DNA of 42,818 nt from an uncultured Prevotellaceae bacterium (GTDB lineage Bacteria; Bacteroidota; Bacteroidia; Bacteroidales; Bacteroidaceae), in contig CACZDV010000008.1 of assembly GCA_902780025.1 (NCBI GenBank), positions 1 through 42,818 on the forward strand. The letters run 5' to 3'. Of the stretch, positions 1-7,806 are shown one piece after another (within the stretch, counting starts at the first letter, position 1; every line of letters begins with the position of its first letter). The notes below the pieces were generated by a model, which ran no database searches, was not told the DNA's origin, and saw nothing but the letters and a program-made list of their open reading frames with translations. A program made the translations under genes and the position numbers.

Positions 1-93
1 AATACCAAGACCTGCGCCAATAGCTGCGAGACCTGCGCCTACTGCGGCGCCCAACTTTGCAACACCTTCTGCTGCCAATAATGCTGTAATCAT
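1..93 (-). CDS. atpE: ATP synthase F0 subunit c, 5' part only
   Basis: The gene runs off the left edge, leaving only the first 31 codons. They read from an ATG at 93 as a hydrophobic helix beginning MITALLAAEGVAKLG, followed by alternating Gly/Ala (GAAVGAGLAAIGAGLGI), the glycine-rich first transmembrane helix of c-ring subunits. The ion-binding carboxylate in helix 2 lies outside the window, so proton versus sodium coupling cannot be judged. It follows atpB on the same strand, as expected for a Bacteroidetes atp operon. Identity is well supported by helix pattern plus context. Confidence 0.9.
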   Translation of the reverse strand, partial: MITALLAAEGVAKLGAAVGAGLAAIGAGLGI

Positions 94-106
94 AATCGTT
101 TAAGTT

Positions 107-161
107 TTTAATTGTTAATTATTTAATTCTTTAATTCTTCAATTTTTGAATTCTTCAATTT
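107..161. repeat. degenerate 7-8 nt tandem array between atpB and atpE
   Basis: The spacer is built of near-identical A/T-rich units: TTTAATTG, TTAATTA, TTTAATTC twice, TTCAATTT, TTGAATTC, TTCAATTT. The last unit runs into the atpB stop codon at 161-163. It belongs to the junction arrays seen elsewhere in the window. Confidence 0.7.
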
Positions 162-1216
162 TACTCGTGTTCCGGCTCAACCCGTGCCAAGCCGATGAAC
201 ACGGCCGACAGCATAGTGAACACCATAGCCTGAATGAAGCAGACCAAGCATTCCAGACACATCATGAAGATGCTCATGATGACCGACAACGCCGACATCG
301 ACAACTGCACGGCCACCGCCTGACTTGCCACCAGGAAGATGATGCAAGTGATAGCGACGGCAATGGCGTGACCAGCCATCATGTTGGCAAAAAGACGGAT
401 CATCAGGGCGAACGGCTTGGTGAAGATACCAACGAACTCAATCACGGGGATGATGGGTATCGGCGCCTTAAGCCAAGTGGGAACATCGGGCCAGAAGATG
501 TCCTTCCAGTAATGCTTGTTGCCCGAGAACTGCACAATGAGGAACGTACAGAGGGCCAGGAAGAACGTCACGGCAATATTGCCCGTCACATTACCAGAGC
601 CCGGAGGGAACGGTATCAAGCCCATCACATTACAGGTGAAGATGAAGAAGAAGCAGGTCAGCAGGTAGGGCGTGTACTTCTCGTAACCCTTGCCTACGCC
701 CGGCTTGATGATTTCATCCACCACATACATCACCATCATCTCAACGAAGCCGACGAAGCCACCAGGGGCAGGGTCAGAGGCCTTGCGCTTCTTGTACCAG
801 CGGGCGCTGAGCAAGATGCAGCAAAGCAGGATGACCACGTTGATGAACATCACGGCCACCGTCTTCGTGATACTGAGGTCGAGAACGGGTTCGCCGTTCT
901 CCACTATCTTGCCTGCATGGTCGCCCTCAGTGGCAATGGCCAGTCCGTAAGGCCCCTGGCGCAGCCCGTCGGCATCGGCGTGGTGCTCGAACTGTGACGA
1001 GCAGAAGACGTGCCAACCGGTCGACGAGTTGACGATGACAGGCAGGGGAATAACCAGCGACTTCCCTTCACCAAGGTCGGTGACGTGCCATTCGTGTGAG
1101 TCCTTGATATGCTCAAGCACCACCTCCTTGGCCGAGAAGTTCTCTGCCCTCATCGCCGGCACCATCGCCAGCAGCATGAGCGCTATGCAAAGCAGTTTTT
1201 TCAAATCATAATTCAT
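161..1216 (-). CDS. atpB: ATP synthase F0 subunit a
   Basis: Subunit a forms the proton half-channels beside the c-ring in the inner membrane. The protein has an N-terminal hydrophobic segment resembling a signal peptide (LLCIALMLLAMVPAMRAE), a long polar region of roughly 100 residues, then five or six membrane helices. The family signature is in the penultimate helix, where ALMIRLFANMMAGHA contains the essential Arg. I start at the ATG at 1216 (351 aa); an upstream in-frame TTG at 1225 would add only three residues. The chosen ATG lies inside a heptamer array. The extended exported N terminus is usual for Bacteroidetes AtpB. It sits between a small membrane gene and atpE, all on the minus strand. 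Confidence 0.96.
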   Translation of the reverse strand: MNYDLKKLLCIALMLLAMVPAMRAENFSAKEVVLEHIKDSHEWHVTDLGEGKSLVIPLPVIVNSSTGWHVFCSSQFEHHADADGLRQGPYGLAIATEGDHAGKIVENGEPVLDLSITKTVAVMFINVVILLCCILLSARWYKKRKASDPAPGGFVGFVEMMVMYVVDEIIKPGVGKGYEKYTPYLLTCFFFIFTCNVMGLIPFPPGSGNVTGNIAVTFFLALCTFLIVQFSGNKHYWKDIFWPDVPTWLKAPIPIIPVIEFVGIFTKPFALMIRLFANMMAGHAIAVAITCIIFLVASQAVAVQLSMSALSVIMSIFMMCLECLVCFIQAMVFTMLSAVFIGLARVEPEHE

Positions 1217-1237
1217 AATGCACAATGCACAATTGTT
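1203..1237. repeat. heptamer array carrying the atpB start codon
   Basis: Five 7-nt units are read on the plus strand: AAATCAT, AATTCAT, AATGCAC, AATGCAC, AATTGTT. The atpB start (CAT at 1214-1216) is part of the second unit, and the array fills most of the gap to the upstream gene. Confidence 0.75.
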
Positions 1238-1241
1238 ATTG

Positions 1242-1505
1242 TCAGTGTCTTAATATCAGTGTTACAACCATCGTTATCGCGTACATTATTAATATAATAG
1301 CAGCGAAGTGGATGGCGTCCTCTCTGTTCGGGGCGAAGAATACGTAGAGGCCGACCACCGTAGCGACAAGCAGCATACGTATCGTTGTCATGATGAGATA
1401 GAACTGTACCAAGTGCTCGGGCGAACGCCGCTTCACGACGTCATAGCCTTTCACATAGGCACTGCCGAGTAACGTGAAGAAGAGAATGAGCAGGAACCAG
1501 GTCAT
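1242..1505 (-). CDS. small three-helix membrane protein of the atp operon
   Basis: An 87-residue, almost wholly hydrophobic protein with three predicted membrane helices (about residues 2-18, 35-58 and 66-86), separated by a basic loop (KGYDVVKRRSPEH). Its start overlaps the atpC stop by 4 nt (ATGA), so the two are probably translationally coupled. Position between atpC and atpB matches the small AtpI-like gene of other Bacteroidetes atp operons, and a role in F0 or c-ring assembly is a reasonable inference. No diagnostic motif is visible, so I give no symbol. Confidence 0.8.
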   Translation of the reverse strand: MTWFLLILFFTLLGSAYVKGYDVVKRRSPEHLVQFYLIMTTIRMLLVATVVGLYVFFAPNREDAIHFAAIILIMYAITMVVTLILRH

Positions 1506-1735
1506 TCCGTCTTCTCGACACAGAGCGACACCTCGTTCTGCTGCACCTCGACGAATCCTCCTAAGATTTCCAGCTGCTGCCCGTCGAACTCCACGACACC
1601 CTTTCCGAGTGTCGAGATGATGGGCGCATGGTCCGTGAGGATTTCGAAGTTACCCTGCGTACCAGGTACCTTCACGCTCTCCACCTCACCAGTGAACTCT
1701 ATCTTCTCGGGCGAAACAATCTTCAGCGTCAGCAT
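1502..1735 (-). CDS. atpC: ATP synthase F1 subunit epsilon, one-domain form
   Basis: Epsilon joins the F1 rotor to the c-ring. The 77 residues correspond to the N-terminal beta-sandwich domain only (VPGTQGNFEILTDHAPIIST, then GGFVEV). The C-terminal helical hairpin that inhibits ATP hydrolysis in E. coli or Bacillus is absent; full-length epsilon is about 130-140 aa. The reading frame ends cleanly and is coupled to the next gene, so this is not a truncation by frameshift. Short epsilon is known in Bacteroidetes and suggests that ATPase inhibition by epsilon is not used here. Confidence 0.93.
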   Translation of the reverse strand: MLTLKIVSPEKIEFTGEVESVKVPGTQGNFEILTDHAPIISTLGKGVVEFDGQQLEILGGFVEVQQNEVSLCVEKTE

Positions 1736-1739
1736 ATAT

Positions 1740-1773
1740 ACAATTTACTATTTGACAATTTACTATTGACAAT

Positions 1774-1776
<3 letters not shown>
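1740..1776. repeat. 14-15 nt tandem array at the atpD/atpC junction
   Basis: ACAATTTACTATTTG, ACAATTTACTATTG and a partial ACAATTTA lie in tandem and fill the spacer. The last copy contains the atpD stop codon (TAA on the minus strand, 1774-1776). Confidence 0.75.
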
Positions 1777-3306
<1,530 letters not shown>

Positions 3307-3351
3307 TTAATATTTTAAAGTATTAATTGTTTTAAGCGTTAAAACTGCCCA

Positions 3352-3359
3352 CAAAGATA
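3352..3359 (-). promoter_or_regulatory. putative Bacteroidetes -7 element of the atp operon
   Basis: Minus-strand TATCTTTG, a perfect TAnnTTTG, lies about 50 nt before the atpD start. No good -33 TTG is found at 19-21 nt spacing. Just upstream, a 6-bp inverted repeat (TTTCGC at 3367-3372, GCGAAA at 3378-3383) overlaps where the -33 would be; it could be a weak terminator of the upstream gene or an operator. Confidence 0.6.
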
Positions 3360-3459
3360 AGCAAAATTTCGCAAACAGCGAAAGTTTTTGGCGAAATAAT
3401 TCCCAAAAAATCACTTTTTGCGAAACTTAGCACATCAGGCAACAATCGGGAAGGGGAAA

Positions 3460-3852
3460 TCACTTTCCGAAGAGTCCCTTGAAAAATCCTCCAATAGACT
3501 TCCCTACCCTTCCAGCTGCCGAAGCAATGCTGTCGCCCGTTACTTGTAGTCCATCGCCGATGCAATCACCACGATACTCAATAATACGTTTTGTGTAGCG
3601 ACCCTTGATGCGGTTGTATTCTTCCACCTGCTTGTCGGTAAGCCGAGGCTTGATGGCGCGATAATGGGCAATGATAGTGTCTTGTCGAAGAGCCAGTGAG
3701 TCAACTACTTTTTTATTCAAAAAAGCCACCTCAACAAACCGTCCGAACTCCCGACACTCTTTCATAAACTGAGTGGTATCCGTTTTCACGGTCTGAGCCT
3801 CTATACTGCCTACAGCCATCAGGGCCAGACATATTATCACAATCTTTTTCAT
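3460..3852 (-). CDS. small exported protein of unknown function
   Basis: A 130-residue protein with a clear signal peptide (MKKIVIICLALMAVGSIEAQ, cleavage probably after the EAQ region). The mature part is mostly charged and helical, and the C terminus is a short Gly/Lys/Phe segment, RVGKSIGGFFKGLFGK, that could form an amphipathic membrane-binding helix. It has its own promoter-like site upstream and is separated from atpD by 159 nt. I do not recognise the family. The codon pattern and signal peptide support a real gene. Confidence 0.75.
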   Translation of the reverse strand: MKKIVIICLALMAVGSIEAQTVKTDTTQFMKECREFGRFVEVAFLNKKVVDSLALRQDTIIAHYRAIKPRLTDKQVEEYNRIKGRYTKRIIEYRGDCIGDGLQVTGDSIASAAGRVGKSIGGFFKGLFGK

Positions 3853-3880
3853 CTCTCTTATTTTATTGGTTCTTTAGCTA

Positions 3881-3910
3881 CAAAGTTATTGATTGGAGAA
3901 TTACAACAAA
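3881..3910 (-). promoter_or_regulatory. putative promoter for the small exported protein
   Basis: Minus-strand TAACTTTG (3881-3888) fits TAnnTTTG. A TTTG -33-like element lies at 3907-3910, 18 nt further upstream, inside the last codons of the cytidylyltransferase gene. This suggests transcription separate from the cluster upstream. Confidence 0.55.
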
Positions 3911-4629
3911 TTACGCGGTATAAGCTGCTGGGCGCGCTCAAAATCCTCGGGGGTGTCTAATTCATAGGAGAAGTAATGAGTGGTGTCGACGACGCGGAAA
4001 GTGTGGCCTTGAGGAATGAGACGCTCAAAAGCTCGCTCGTAAAAAATGTCGATGAGCCCCTCACGCTCTATCATCTGGTCGAGCTCCTGAAAGAGAGCAC
4101 GGCTATAGTCGGGAGTGACGTGCTCTATGCCAACGCTCTCGCCCATAGCATCCTCAGGACGGCAAGTCTTAGAAATCTCGGTAATATGACCTTCGCTGTC
4201 AACGACGACCTTCATCTCTTCGTCGCCCAGTTCATGGCGGTTGACGGCAAGCGCCGACTCCGGTTCTTGAGCAATGCGGACAACAGCAGCGGGGTCGCAG
4301 AGAATGTCGCTGTCCATCAACAGGAATTCCTTATCGCGAACTATCTGACCCGACATCCAGAGGGAGTAGATATTGTTGTTATGTTCGTAGTCGGCGTTGT
4401 GGAGGAAGTGGATTGTGGATAGTGGATAGTGGATAGTGAGGAAGTCGCGTATCTGGTCGGCACAATAGCCGGTAACAACGACAAACTCTGTGATGCCAGC
4501 CTGACGCATAGCATCGACCGTACGCTCCAATAGGGTGCGTTCACCTACCTTCAGCAGGCATTTGGGTTTATTATCTGTAAGGGGACGGAGGCGCTTGGCC
4601 ATACCCGCTGCTAAAATAACTCCAATCAT
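3901..4629 (-). CDS. LicC/IPCT-like sugar- or alcohol-phosphate cytidylyltransferase
   Basis: An NTP-transferase of the phosphocholine/inositol-phosphate cytidylyltransferase group, expected to turn a phosphorylated small alcohol into its CDP derivative in the cytoplasm. The N terminus carries the nucleotide-binding loop LAAGMAKRLRPLT with Lys21/Lys23 just after it; the metal-binding DSD is at about residues 106-108, and the C-terminal HYFSYELDTPEDFERA segment is typical of the LicC-like branch. At 242 aa it is full length. Residues 64-75 are encoded by a heptamer repeat array. It is the last gene of the lipid-like cluster, with a CDP-alcohol phosphotransferase two genes upstream that could use its product. 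The substrate (ethanolamine-P, serinol-P, inositol-P, choline-P) cannot be read from sequence. Confidence 0.85.
   Translation of the reverse strand: MIGVILAAGMAKRLRPLTDNKPKCLLKVGERTLLERTVDAMRQAGITEFVVVTGYCADQIRDFLTIHYPLSTIHFLHNADYEHNNNIYSLWMSGQIVRDKEFLLMDSDILCDPAAVVRIAQEPESALAVNRHELGDEEMKVVVDSEGHITEISKTCRPEDAMGESVGIEHVTPDYSRALFQELDQMIEREGLIDIFYERAFERLIPQGHTFRVVDTTHYFSYELDTPEDFERAQQLIPRNLL
4404..4438. repeat. heptamer array inside the cytidylyltransferase gene
   Basis: Five 7-nt units on the plus strand: GGAAGTG, GATTGTG, GATAGTG three times. On the coding strand they specify residues LTIHYPLSTIHF, a variable surface stretch between two core strands. Confidence 0.8.
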
Positions 4630-4635
4630 TTTGTT

Positions 4636-4677
4636 GAGTGTTTAGTGTTTAAAGTTGAGTGTTTAGAATTGAGTGTT
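4636..4677. repeat. heptamer array between flippase-like and cytidylyltransferase genes
   Basis: Six phased 7-nt units: GAGTGTT, TAGTGTT, TAAAGTT, GAGTGTT, TAGAATT, GAGTGTT. The array fills nearly the whole spacer and its last two bases belong to the stop codon of the upstream gene (4676-4678). Confidence 0.85.
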
Positions 4678-5719
4678 ATTTGTCTGGCAGTCGCATGAGG
4701 AGCATACCGATGGCAATCCAGATGATTTCACGTACACGACAGATGATACTCACGAAGATGCCGAGGGCTGCAGAAAGACCGAGGGCAGCAATAGAGAGAA
4801 CGAAGCCACCCTCCTGAACGCCGAGCTGCATGGGCAGGAAGCCGATGAGGTTAGCGAAGAGCGTTGTAAACGAGACGATGAGAATGGAATGCATATAGGT
4901 AATGAACAAACCGGTGAAGCCACCGCCATTGTCAATGCCAAAGAGGAGCAGCATAAAGAGAACCTCGCTACTCTGAACGATGCGTGAGAGGTACTCCAGC
5001 AGAAGGCTCTTGTAGAAAGCGTGCTTGTCCTCAGCGTGGAGGGCAGCTATCTCGCGGTCGATGTTGAGTAACGTCTCAGCATGCTTTTCACGGAAGCGGC
5101 TGCTCCAACCCTTAAGTCCTGGGATATGACCTATCCATGTCAATACGTTCACCACCAGCCCGTTGCGATAGCCCTTTGCAAAGACATAGAAGGCAATGAG
5201 GCAAAAGACGATGATGATGCCGAGCACAGTGGCAATAGGAGTATTGATAGGCAGATCGCCAACAGCCGCCAATGCCAGATAGATAAAAATGCTGGAGAAC
5301 CAGAACCAGAAATGGGCGAAGAAGTGCATCATGGCATAGAGGATGACCGACGACGTAGCATGCTCGGTGCTAACATCCTTTGACAGTTCCATAATGCGAT
5401 AGGGCTCGCCGCCGAGACCGCCAACGGGTGTGGCATAGTTGAGGGCATAGCCGGTGATTGTCAGGCGATATATACGCCAGAAACTAAGTGGAGACTGATT
5501 GGAGGCACATTTTGAACGAATAATCGTATACCATGACCAGGCATTGATGCCATAAATTATCAGCCATACCCCAACGATGGGGATAAGCCAGTAACCGGCA
5601 TGACAGAGATGCTGCCACAACTCAACAAAACTTACATCGAACGTCAGCAGCATGACTACACATGCTGCTACGCCAACGAAAAAGAACAGATTATTGAGCC
5701 GTTGCTTAGTCCACTTCAT
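4676..5719 (-). CDS. UPF0104/LPG-synthase-TM-like flippase-domain protein
   Basis: A 347-residue integral membrane protein with about eight hydrophobic segments. It resembles the lysylphosphatidylglycerol synthase transmembrane (UPF0104, AglD/MprF flippase-like) family: the YALNYATPVGGLGGEPYRIMEL stretch, with its conserved Gly-Glu, and the LPMQLGVQEGGFVL segment near the C terminus are the recognisable blocks. Members lacking a soluble aminoacyltransferase domain, like this one, are thought to act in lipid translocation or modification. It sits between the CDP-alcohol phosphotransferase (29-nt gap) and the cytidylyltransferase, so moving the product of that pair across the inner membrane is a natural inference, not a demonstrated role. 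Confidence 0.82.
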   Translation of the reverse strand: MKWTKQRLNNLFFFVGVAACVVMLLTFDVSFVELWQHLCHAGYWLIPIVGVWLIIYGINAWSWYTIIRSKCASNQSPLSFWRIYRLTITGYALNYATPVGGLGGEPYRIMELSKDVSTEHATSSVILYAMMHFFAHFWFWFSSIFIYLALAAVGDLPINTPIATVLGIIIVFCLIAFYVFAKGYRNGLVVNVLTWIGHIPGLKGWSSRFREKHAETLLNIDREIAALHAEDKHAFYKSLLLEYLSRIVQSSEVLFMLLLFGIDNGGGFTGLFITYMHSILIVSFTTLFANLIGFLPMQLGVQEGGFVLSIAALGLSAALGIFVSIICRVREIIWIAIGMLLMRLPDK

Positions 5720-5748
5720 GATGCACCATACTCAATTCTTCATGCACA

Positions 5749-6732
5749 TTAAAGGTTATCGGCCATCTGACGACAGAACGACTCATGCCGATGGTTGACG
5801 TACTTATACAGCAGTCCCATGCATACAATCTCGAAGAGAAAATGGCAGACGGGCACGTCAAGCAAACAGAAGAGGAACAACCAGAACTCGCGGAAGTTGA
5901 AGGTGAGCAGGCCATTCCAGAAGATGACAGGCAACGACCACTGACGGAAATCCTCACGTACTTCGGCAGGAATGTTATCAGTCGAACCGAACTTCTCGCG
6001 CAGACGAGCCATAAGGCGCTGGAACTGCGGAGTGACTTGCTCCTGCTTCTTGGTGTATTCAATGTACGACTTCTGAAACCAGCGTTCTACGGCTGAATGG
6101 GTCTCAGGTGTCATCTGATCGTAGATTTCCTGTTGACGACGTGAGTTGTCGAGCTCAGCACCCTTCTCACCCTTAATAAAGAAAAGGTGTACTTGAATGT
6201 AATAGTCGGCAAGTCGCTGCTGGATTTGCAATCCGCCAAAGCCTGCCAGGATTCCGAGTACGTAAACGACGGCCGTAGCTATGAGGGCATTCTGATCCGT
6301 GTTCTCTATACCGAGGAAGCCGAACTCGATGTCGTGGTGGAGATAGAAACGATAAACGAGTACATGGTAGATGGGCAGGAACCATGCGAAACCTGCCAAG
6401 CCGTCGAGTATGCGGCCCATACGGCTCTTCTTGCCCGTCATACGAGCCAACTGTCCATCGGTACAGTCGAGTACGTCGGCAATCATCAGCAGCACGATGG
6501 CAATGATGTTGTAGACAAGTCCCAATGTGCCACCATAATAAAAGCTACCACACCCAAAGAACACTGCACTCACGGCACCAATGATCATTGACCAGATGGT
6601 GACGGTATTGGGGTGAATGTCGAATTTGGCAAAGAAGACAGCACAGTAATAGCAGAAAGGACGGATGACATGCAAGTCAAGCCAATCCTCCGTTTCTGCT
6701 GACTTTAATGTTGCTCTGTATTTCTCGTTCAT
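5749..6732 (-). CDS. CDP-alcohol phosphatidyltransferase family protein with altered signature
   Basis: This family transfers a phosphoalcohol or phosphatidyl group from a CDP donor within the inner membrane. The signature D-x2-D-G-x2-A-R-x8-G-x3-D-x3-D is present as DCTDGQLAR ... GRILDGLAG, but the final Asp, the presumed catalytic base, is Gly. Several membrane helices follow, and the protein is longer (327 aa) than minimal members (about 200), with a charged insert of about 80 residues (KGEKGAELDNSRRQQE and on). I start at the ATG at 6732, one base after the upstream stop; the longer in-frame start at 6744 is a GTG inside the previous gene. The adjacent cytidylyltransferase and PLP enzyme suggest a CDP-alcohol donor made from an amino alcohol phosphate. 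Confidence 0.85.
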   Translation of the reverse strand: MNEKYRATLKSAETEDWLDLHVIRPFCYYCAVFFAKFDIHPNTVTIWSMIIGAVSAVFFGCGSFYYGGTLGLVYNIIAIVLLMIADVLDCTDGQLARMTGKKSRMGRILDGLAGFAWFLPIYHVLVYRFYLHHDIEFGFLGIENTDQNALIATAVVYVLGILAGFGGLQIQQRLADYYIQVHLFFIKGEKGAELDNSRRQQEIYDQMTPETHSAVERWFQKSYIEYTKKQEQVTPQFQRLMARLREKFGSTDNIPAEVREDFRQWSLPVIFWNGLLTFNFREFWLFLFCLLDVPVCHFLFEIVCMGLLYKYVNHRHESFCRQMADNL

Positions 6733-6733
6733 T

Positions 6734-7771
6734 TTATTTCTCACTTAGTACTTTCTTAATCGTATCAACAACAGTCTGTGTCTGCTCACGACGTCCTAAA
6801 GTGATGCGCAGGCATGACTCCAGTCCCGGGTCGCCCATGAACTTAATCTTGTAGTCTTGGACTTTCAAGGCCTCCATCAGTCGCTCCTTGATGGCGATGG
6901 GATACTTGATGAGGATAAAGTTGGCCACCGACTTATAGACTTTGAAGCCGGGCAAATGGCCGAGTTCCTTCTTGTAGAGCTGACGTCCCCACTCCATCTC
7001 ATCAGCTACATGGCGGTAGTGCTCATCACTATCAAGGGCAGCCAATGCAACAGCCTCGGAGAAGCGGTTGAAGCCCAAATACTTGTTGGAGTAGCTGAGG
7101 AACTGATCGTGACCCTTGCCGATGAAGCCAAAGCCGCAACGCAGTCCAGGAAGTCCGTAAAACTTGGAGAGCGTACGCGAGATGATAAGGTTCTCGTACT
7201 TGTTTACTAACGGCGCGATGTAATCAGTATCGGTGGTGATGAAACTGGCATAGGCCTCATCCACAAGCACCATCGTGTCCGAGGGAATATTTTCCATGAT
7301 GCGACCTATTTCCTCGCTTGTCAAACTATTTCCCGTTGGGTTATTGGGGGATGCCAAGAGAAGCATACGGGGATGTATGCGATTGGTGTATTCAATGACT
7401 TCATCTACATTATAGGCAAAGGTATCCTCCTGTTCGTAGAGAGGGTACATCTCGAAGGTGCCACCACACTCGCTGGCCACCTTATTATAATACCACCAAG
7501 AAAACTCTGGAATAAGAATTTTCTTGTTATCACCTTTCATCAAGAAGTAATGGATAGCATTTTTCAGGATTTCCTCACCACCGTAAGCCAGCAGTACCTG
7601 CTCCTCAGGCACTCCATATATCTCGCTGACACGGACACTGATGACGCTCTTCTTGCCCTGATCGTAAATACGCGTATAAAAGCATAAATCCTTAGCGTCA
7701 AAGTTCTTTACAGCGTCAAGCACTTTCTGACTTGGCTCAAAGTTGAATTCGTTTCTATCAAGATAATTCAT
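6734..7771 (-). CDS. HisC/CobD-like PLP-dependent aminotransferase or decarboxylase
   Basis: A fold-type I PLP enzyme of the histidinol-phosphate aminotransferase group, 345 aa. Visible motifs are SPNNPTGN (about 141-148), the PLP-contacting Asp in VLVDEAY (about 171), the Schiff-base lysine Lys203 in ISRTLSKFYGLPGLR, and the C-terminal Arg in LRITLGRREQ that binds the substrate acid or phosphate. HisC itself normally sits in a his operon; here the gene is directly followed (1 nt) by a CDP-alcohol phosphotransferase. Relatives in capsule or lipid clusters make ethanolamine phosphate from phosphoserine, or serinol phosphate from DHAP, so a headgroup-forming role is plausible. A housekeeping HisC role cannot be excluded from the window alone. 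Confidence 0.85.
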   Translation of the reverse strand: MNYLDRNEFNFEPSQKVLDAVKNFDAKDLCFYTRIYDQGKKSVISVRVSEIYGVPEEQVLLAYGGEEILKNAIHYFLMKGDNKKILIPEFSWWYYNKVASECGGTFEMYPLYEQEDTFAYNVDEVIEYTNRIHPRMLLLASPNNPTGNSLTSEEIGRIMENIPSDTMVLVDEAYASFITTDTDYIAPLVNKYENLIISRTLSKFYGLPGLRCGFGFIGKGHDQFLSYSNKYLGFNRFSEAVALAALDSDEHYRHVADEMEWGRQLYKKELGHLPGFKVYKSVANFILIKYPIAIKERLMEALKVQDYKIKFMGDPGLESCLRITLGRREQTQTVVDTIKKVLSEK

Positions 7772-7806
7772 AATGTATTATTTTTATAATTTTTTTGTCT
7801 AAAATT

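Noticed and set aside
146-997. Long plus-strand open frame (283 aa) opposite atpB
   Set aside because: Rich in His/Glu/Arg with no fold-like pattern; it is the antisense shadow of atpB codons.
3367-3383. Hairpin TTTCGC/GCGAAA as terminator of the small exported gene
   Set aside because: A stem of only 6 bp with few G-C pairs and four Ts after it is too weak to call; mentioned with the promoter instead.
3901-7771. Assigning the lipid cluster specifically to inositol-lipid synthesis
   Set aside because: The cytidylyltransferase and phosphotransferase would fit, but no inositol-phosphate synthase is in the window and the PLP enzyme suggests an amino alcohol; substrate left open.
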